Below are positions 28,174 to 32,992 of a stretch of 32,992 bases of DNA, piece after piece (positions within the stretch are counted from its first letter, which is position 1; each line of letters opens with the position of its first letter). Both the position numbers and the translations under genes were made by a program. Origin of the DNA: an uncultured archaeon A07HB70 (GTDB lineage: Archaea > Halobacteriota > Halobacteria > Halobacteriales > Haloferacaceae); assembly GCA_000496195.1 (NCBI GenBank), contig KI543179.1, forward strand, positions 60,799 to 93,790, written 5' to 3'. Under the pieces are notes generated by a model, which saw only the letters and a program-made list of their open reading frames with translations, was not told the DNA's origin and made no database searches.

Positions 28174-29256
28174 TCAGTCCGCGGTCCGGGGGTCACTCGC
28201 CGTCTCCGGGGCCAGCCGCGCCCGGAGCGCGGGCAGCATCGAGCGGTCGAGGCCGTACGGGCCGCTCCCGGTGACCATCAGCGCGCTCGTCAGGCCGAAC
28301 AGCGTGATGTGCGCGAGCACCGGGTCGTCCGGCAGGCCGAACAGCGTCGTCGTCAGCAGGAGAAAGCCGACCGTCGCGGTGCCGCGGGTAAAGGCGCCCG
28401 CGACGAGGAGGACACCGACGCCGAACTCGGTGAGGCCCGCGCCCGCGACCCACAGCTCGGGCGAGACGGGGACGACCCGCGTCAGGCCGTACTTCGCGAC
28501 GACGTCGATCGCCGGGCCGGGCGCGAGGAGCTTCTGGGTCACGCCGAGGTAGGCGAAGTTCAGTCCGAGGCCGACCCGGACGACCAGCGCCGCGAGGTCG
28601 CGGTCCAGCCCCGCCCGGCTGAGCAGGTGACTCGCGCTCGGGAGGCCACGGAGCCGGCTCGCGTACGTGCCGTCGGTGACGACGAGGCGCCGGAGGGCGG
28701 CGTCGGCGCTCGGCTGGCCCGGCCCGACCAGCACGATGCCGAGGAAGCCGGCGACGTACTCCGCGCTGAGGAGCATCGGCGCCCCGTGCGACGCGAGGCC
28801 GGCGACCCACGCGACGAGGCCCGCGAGCGCGACGACCCGCGTCGCCAGCCCGAACAGGAGGAGAAAGCCCACGCCGACCTGGAGCAGGCGCGCTCCGACG
28901 GCGACGCTCGGGGTGAAGTAGTAGCCCGCGAAGCCGGCGCCGACGAGCGGCAGACCGACGGCGAGGCGGAACATCCAGGGGAGGTACGGGCGGTAGGAGG
29001 CGAGCGTCCGGCGCGCGACGACGACGTCGGGCACGCGGCTGCCGTAGCGGAGGGCGACGACGAGGAGCACCGCTCCCCCGGCACCGCCGCCGGCGAGGAT
29101 GAGGAGGCTCGTGGGGTCGGCCAGCAGCGCGGCGAACAGCTCGCGGGCGGTGGTCGGGTCCGACCCCTCAGAGACGTAGTCGACGTGCGCCGCTGCGGGC
29201 CGGGCGAGCGCGGCACAGGCCAGCGTCGCGAGGACGGCTCGTATCGGTCGGCTCAC
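28174..29256 (-). CDS. DoxX family membrane protein, apparently with two DoxX-like modules
   Basis: Signal-like N-terminus, then two blocks: MFRLAVGLPLVGAGFAGYYFTP...VGVGFLLLFGLATRVVALAGL and VVRVGLGLNFAYLGVTQKLLAPG...FGVGVLLVAGAFTRGTATVGFLLL. Confidence 0.82.
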   Translation of the reverse strand: MSRPIRAVLATLACAALARPAAAHVDYVSEGSDPTTARELFAALLADPTSLLILAGGGAGGAVLLVVALRYGSRVPDVVVARRTLASYRPYLPWMFRLAVGLPLVGAGFAGYYFTPSVAVGARLLQVGVGFLLLFGLATRVVALAGLVAWVAGLASHGAPMLLSAEYVAGFLGIVLVGPGQPSADAALRRLVVTDGTYASRLRGLPSASHLLSRAGLDRDLAALVVRVGLGLNFAYLGVTQKLLAPGPAIDVVAKYGLTRVVPVSPELWVAGAGLTEFGVGVLLVAGAFTRGTATVGFLLLTTTLFGLPDDPVLAHITLFGLTSALMVTGSGPYGLDRSMLPALRARLAPETASDPRTAD

Positions 29257-29351
29257 AGCCTGATTATCGAGCGGGGTGGTGTTAACTCGTTCGTGAGTCC
29301 TCGTGTCACGACGCCGGGGCGCCGCCGCGAGTCCGAAAACTTACGTCGGTC

Positions 29352-30272
29352 ATGACTGATTGTCACGTAGTGATTCTCTGCGTCGACCCCGACGACGCCG
29401 CGCGCGCCCGGACGACCGCGGCGCTCGCGGACGCCGGCTTCGAGACGCACGAGGCCGCGTCGGTTCGCGGGGCGCAGGCGGCGCTGGACGACGCCGACGC
29501 CCCGCCGGAGTGCGTGGTGACGGAGTACGACCTGCCGGACGGGACGGGGCTCGACCTCGTGCGCGCGGTGCGTGAGGAGACCCCCGACACGGCCTGTATC
29601 CTGTTCACGGCGACGACGCTCGACGAGGTCGACACGGCAGCGTTCGGCAACGTAGTTGCGGAGTACCTCCTCAAGGACGTGTCGGACGCACACGACGAGC
29701 TGGCGGCGCTCGTCGAGCACAGCCTGACGTTCCTGAGCCAGACGTCGTACCCGCTGCCCACGGACGAGGGCGTTCGGCTGACGGCGCTCGACCGGTACAC
29801 GACGGTTCCGGCGGCGCTCGACGACGCGCTCGACCGGCTGACGACGCTCGCGGGGTCGCTGTTCGACGTCGACTCGGCGTTCGTCAGCCTCGTCGACGCC
29901 CACCACGAGCGGCTTCTCGCCTGCCACGGGCCGACGCTCGAGAACGTGCCGCGCGAGAACTCCGTCTGCACGTACGCCATCCTCGAGGAGGGGGTGACCG
30001 TCGTCGAGCACATCTCCGATGACCCCCGCTTCGCGTCGAACGAGCTCCTCGCCGCTCTCGACGTCGAGTTCTACGCCGGCGCCTCGCTCGTCACCGACGA
30101 CGGGCAGGCGATCGGGTCGTTCTGCCTCATGGACGACGAGCCGCGGTCGTTCCCGGCGGCGGCGCGCGACGAGCTCCTGCTGTTCGCCGACGAGGCGATG
30201 GACCAGCTCGAACTCCGGCGGCAGATCCGGGAGCTGGAGGGCACAGCCCCCAACGTGGAGGTATCGCGGTGA
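29352..30272 (+). CDS. Receiver-like domain plus GAF domain protein
   Basis: N-terminal receiver fold (VILCVDPDDAARART...CVVTEYDLPDGTGLDLVRAVREETPDTACILFTATT...AEYLLKDVS), then GAF (TLAGSLFDVDSAFVSLVDAHHERLLACHG...YAGASLVTDDGQAIGSFCLMDDEPRSF). Confidence 0.88.
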   Translation: MTDCHVVILCVDPDDAARARTTAALADAGFETHEAASVRGAQAALDDADAPPECVVTEYDLPDGTGLDLVRAVREETPDTACILFTATTLDEVDTAAFGNVVAEYLLKDVSDAHDELAALVEHSLTFLSQTSYPLPTDEGVRLTALDRYTTVPAALDDALDRLTTLAGSLFDVDSAFVSLVDAHHERLLACHGPTLENVPRENSVCTYAILEEGVTVVEHISDDPRFASNELLAALDVEFYAGASLVTDDGQAIGSFCLMDDEPRSFPAAARDELLLFADEAMDQLELRRQIRELEGTAPNVEVSR

Positions 30273-30922
30273 GCAACGCGCGGACCGGGGCGGCGTACGA
30301 GATTCGCGGACTCCCGATCGACGGGATCCCGGCGGGGACGACGCTGCTCGTCGCCGGGCCGACCCACGGCGGTGCCCGGACGGCGGCGTTCCGGATGCTC
30401 GCCGGCGAGGCGGACGAGGGCACGATCGTCATCACGACGAACCGGCGCGCCGTCCGCATCGCCGAGGACTGCGAGCGCGCCGGCGTCGCGATGGGGGCAG
30501 ACCGCACGGCGATCGTCGACTGCGTCAGCGACAAGGAGGCGAGCGTCCCGGCACGGCTCCTGCCGGCCTCCGGGCCGGGCGACCTGACGGGTATCGGAAT
30601 GCGCTTCTCTGACGTCTACATGGAGTTCAAAGAGGAGGGCGTCACCCGCGTGCGAACCGGGCTGATCTCGCTGTCGACGCTCCTGACGCTCGGCGACCTC
30701 CAGACGGTCTCGCGGTTCGTCCACACGCTCGTGGGCCGTATCGACAGCGCCAACGGGCTGGGCGTCCTGTTCGTCGACCCGACGAACCACGACGAGCAGT
30801 CGGTCAACACGATCGCGCAGTTCTGCTCCGGTCGGATGGACGTGCGCGAGAACGACGGCTCGGAGCTCCGGATCGGCGGCATCCCGGGCCACGACCGGAC
30901 GTGGCAGGCGTTCGAGCCCTGA
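30269..30922 (+). CDS. RecA/KaiC-like (Rad55-type) protein with degenerate Walker A
   Basis: GTGA overlap with the upstream gene; TTLLVAGPTHGGARTAAFRML, EADEGTIVITTNRRAVRIAEDCE, RTGLISLSTLLTLGDLQTVSRFVHTLVGRIDSANGLGVLFVDPTNHDE. Confidence 0.8.
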   Translation: MSNARTGAAYEIRGLPIDGIPAGTTLLVAGPTHGGARTAAFRMLAGEADEGTIVITTNRRAVRIAEDCERAGVAMGADRTAIVDCVSDKEASVPARLLPASGPGDLTGIGMRFSDVYMEFKEEGVTRVRTGLISLSTLLTLGDLQTVSRFVHTLVGRIDSANGLGVLFVDPTNHDEQSVNTIAQFCSGRMDVRENDGSELRIGGIPGHDRTWQAFEP

Positions 30923-30934
30923 GGCGGCGGCACG

Positions 30935-30940
30935 TTTTAG
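30935..30940 (+). promoter_or_regulatory. Putative TATA element (TTTTAG) for trpB
   Basis: About 27 nt upstream of GTG 30964. Confidence 0.45.
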
Positions 30941-30963
30941 CCCCGGCCCCCCGTCCCGCCGTC

Positions 30964-32124
30964 GTGACCGACTCCGACGAGTTCGGCCGGTACGGCGGAC
31001 GCCACGTGCCAGACCCGCTCGAGGAGCCGCTGGCGGCGCTGGCCGACGCTTTCGACGACGCGATGGACGACGAGTCGTTCGTCGCCGAGTTCCGCGACTA
31101 TCTCGAACACTTCGGCGGGCGACCGACGCCCGTCTTCCACGCCGCGACGCTGAGTGAGCGCTACGACGCGGACATCTACTTCAAACACGAGGACCTGCTC
31201 CACGGCGGCGCGCACAAGCTGAACAACACCCTGGGGCAGGCGCTCCTCGCGAAGCGACAGGGCAAAGAGCGGCTGATCGCCGAGACGGGCGCCGGCCAGC
31301 ACGGCACCGCGACGGCGATGGTCGGGGCGCTCCTGGACGTGCCGACGACGGTGTACATGGGTCGCCACGACATGGCGCGCCAGGAGATGAACGTCTTCAG
31401 GATGCGCCTGATGGGCGCCGAGGTCCGGCCCGTCGACCGCGGGAACGAGGGACTGGCCGAGGCTGTCGACGCCGCCCTGGAGGACTACGCCACGACCTTC
31501 GAGGACACGCACTACCTCGTCGGGAGCGTGGTCGGCCCCGATCCGTTCCCGCGGATGGTCCGCGAGTTCCAGTCGGTCATCGGCGAGGAGGCCCGCGAAC
31601 AGATCCAGGAGCTACACGGCGGCCTGCCCGACGCCTGTGTCGCCTGTGTCGGGGGTGGGTCGAACTCCATCGGCCTCTGGCACGCGTTCAAACGGGACGA
31701 CGTCGCCTTCTACGGCGCCGAACCCGGCGGGACCGGCGACCAGCACCACTCGGCACCGCTCTCGAAGAGCGTTCAGGCGGAGCCGGCGGTGTTCCAGGGG
31801 ATGAAGACGAAATCCATCGGCGAGGACGTACGGAACCACTCGGTCTCCGCGGGGCTCGACTACCCCGCCGTCGGCCCCGAACACGCCGCTCTCCAGGAGA
31901 TGGGTCGCGCCGAGTACCACGCGATATCCGACGACGAGGCGCTGGCGGCGTTTCGTGAGCTGAGCGAGGCAGAGGGGATCATTCCCGCGCTGGAGCCGGC
32001 CCACGCGGTCGCGCTGGCGACGAAACTGGCCGAGGCCGACCGCCACAACACGCTGCTCGTGAACCTCTGTGGCCGCGGCGACAAGGACATGCAGACGGCA
32101 GCCGAAGCGTTCGACCTCTCCTAG
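30964..32124 (+). CDS. trpB: Tryptophan synthase beta chain (standalone paralog-like)
   Basis: LLHGGAHKLNNTLGQALLAKRQG (PLP Lys), ETGAGQHGTATAM, CVGGGSNSIGLW, SAGLDYPAVGPEHAALQ, EGIIPALEPAHAV, CGRGDKD. Confidence 0.93.
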   Translation: MTDSDEFGRYGGRHVPDPLEEPLAALADAFDDAMDDESFVAEFRDYLEHFGGRPTPVFHAATLSERYDADIYFKHEDLLHGGAHKLNNTLGQALLAKRQGKERLIAETGAGQHGTATAMVGALLDVPTTVYMGRHDMARQEMNVFRMRLMGAEVRPVDRGNEGLAEAVDAALEDYATTFEDTHYLVGSVVGPDPFPRMVREFQSVIGEEAREQIQELHGGLPDACVACVGGGSNSIGLWHAFKRDDVAFYGAEPGGTGDQHHSAPLSKSVQAEPAVFQGMKTKSIGEDVRNHSVSAGLDYPAVGPEHAALQEMGRAEYHAISDDEALAAFRELSEAEGIIPALEPAHAVALATKLAEADRHNTLLVNLCGRGDKDMQTAAEAFDLS

Positions 32125-32675
32125 CGCGGCCCCGACAGCCGCTTCTGGAAGTGGACGAGGTCGTAGCCGGCCTCGCGCGACCGTCCGACCGCCTCGTAGC
32201 CCGCGCCGCGGTAGAGCGCGACCGCACCCGTCTGCCGTCGTGCGGTGGTCGCGAGTACCGCCTCGAAGCCGCGGTCGACGGCTGCACGCTCCAGCGCCGC
32301 GAGGAGCCGCCGACCGATCCCGCGGCGCTGGTGGGTCGGCGCGACCCGCATCCGGTGGAGCTCTGCGGCGCCGGGCACCGTCCGCTCGTCTGCGTGTCCG
32401 GCCTCGTTCGGGAGGAGCCCGCCCATCGCGACGAGTGACCCGTCGAACGTCTCCGGTGGCCCGTCGTCGTCCGTCGTCTCGTCGCCGCGCTCCGCCTCGT
32501 CGACGCCGACGAGGAACTCGCCGCCGACGTCGAGGTACGACGACCCGACTCCCCGGAGGTCCTCGGTCCCCGGAATCGCGTCGGGGTCGGTGCCGGCATC
32601 GCGAATCGCCCACTCGTGCAGCGTCCAGACGGCGTCGGCGTCGCGCGGGTCGTACCGGCGCAGGCGAGCGACCAC
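32121..32675 (-). CDS. GNAT family N-acetyltransferase
   Basis: MARLRRYDPRDADAVWTLHEWAI...AELHRMRVAPTHQRRGIGRRLLAALERAAVDRGFEAVLATT...ALYRGAGYEAVGR; acetyl-CoA motif QRRGIG. GTG start at 32675 preferred over the longer ORF. Confidence 0.9.
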   Translation of the reverse strand: MVARLRRYDPRDADAVWTLHEWAIRDAGTDPDAIPGTEDLRGVGSSYLDVGGEFLVGVDEAERGDETTDDDGPPETFDGSLVAMGGLLPNEAGHADERTVPGAAELHRMRVAPTHQRRGIGRRLLAALERAAVDRGFEAVLATTARRQTGAVALYRGAGYEAVGRSREAGYDLVHFQKRLSGPR

Positions 32676-32797
32676 GGGCGAGCGTCGTCCGCCGGAGGCC
32701 TGTGTCTGTCGGCTGGACCGACGCGAGCGACAGACGAGCGGCGGCATCGCGGGCCGGGCACGGCGGCTCTCCCGACGACGGGCCGCCGCGCGTCGCC

Positions 32798-32992
32798 TCA
32801 GTCGTCCACCGTCGGCGACCGTTCCGCCTCCTCCGCCCGCTCCTGCCCGCCGTCGTCGGTCGAGATCGGGTCGGTCTGGTCCTCGGAGAACCCCGCGGAC
32901 TCCTCGACCCGCCGTCGGGCCTCGGGGTCGAAGGTGGCCTCGATCCGCTGGAAGCGGTCGACGAACGAGAGCTCGTGGTGGCTCTCGGTCTC
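32798..32992 (-). CDS. C-terminal fragment of an unidentified protein (truncated by window edge)
   Basis: Open frame from the window edge: ETESHHELSFVDRFQRIEATFDPEARRRVEESAGFSEDQTDPISTDDGGQERAEEAERSPTVDD-stop; acidic haloarchaeal C-terminus. Confidence 0.55.
   Translation of the reverse strand, partial: ETESHHELSFVDRFQRIEATFDPEARRRVEESAGFSEDQTDPISTDDGGQERAEEAERSPTVDD

Overview
GC-rich haloarchaeal (Halobacteria-type) chromosomal window, mostly housekeeping genes. The centrepiece is an A-type ATP synthase locus in the order H-I-K-E-C-F-A-B, then two accessory ORFs, then D (about 5.7-16.3 kb). Flanking it are: a DUF373 membrane protein (5'-truncated), a polyprenyl diphosphate synthase, a membrane-anchored winged-helix protein divergent from a secreted protein, and a frameshifted SAM methyltransferase. 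Downstream are aRF1, argS, a CTP-dependent riboflavin kinase/regulator plus ribB, ilvE, a DUF502 protein, an NCS2 permease, PRODH, an SDR with a PTR1-like D-Y-K catalytic pattern, a MOSC protein, a HAD phosphatase and a duplicated DoxX protein. The right end carries a receiver-like/GAF protein coupled to a degenerate RecA/KaiC-like protein, an isolated TrpB and a GNAT. No tRNA, rRNA, CRISPR array or transposase was recognised. Points for a second look: single-base C/G-homopolymer frameshifts in atpI, the methyltransferase and the small ORF between atpB and atpD; four convergent gene pairs whose stop codons overlap in CTAG/TTAG; a perfect inverted repeat bracketing the putative TATA element of the DUF502 gene; the PTR1-like SDR; the receiver with Glu at the phosphoacceptor site plus its Walker-A-degenerate partner; and two unlisted small ORFs. 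I found no clear evidence of a dramatic, wholly new system. The best candidates are the receiver/KaiC-like pair and the accessory genes inserted between atpB and atpD.
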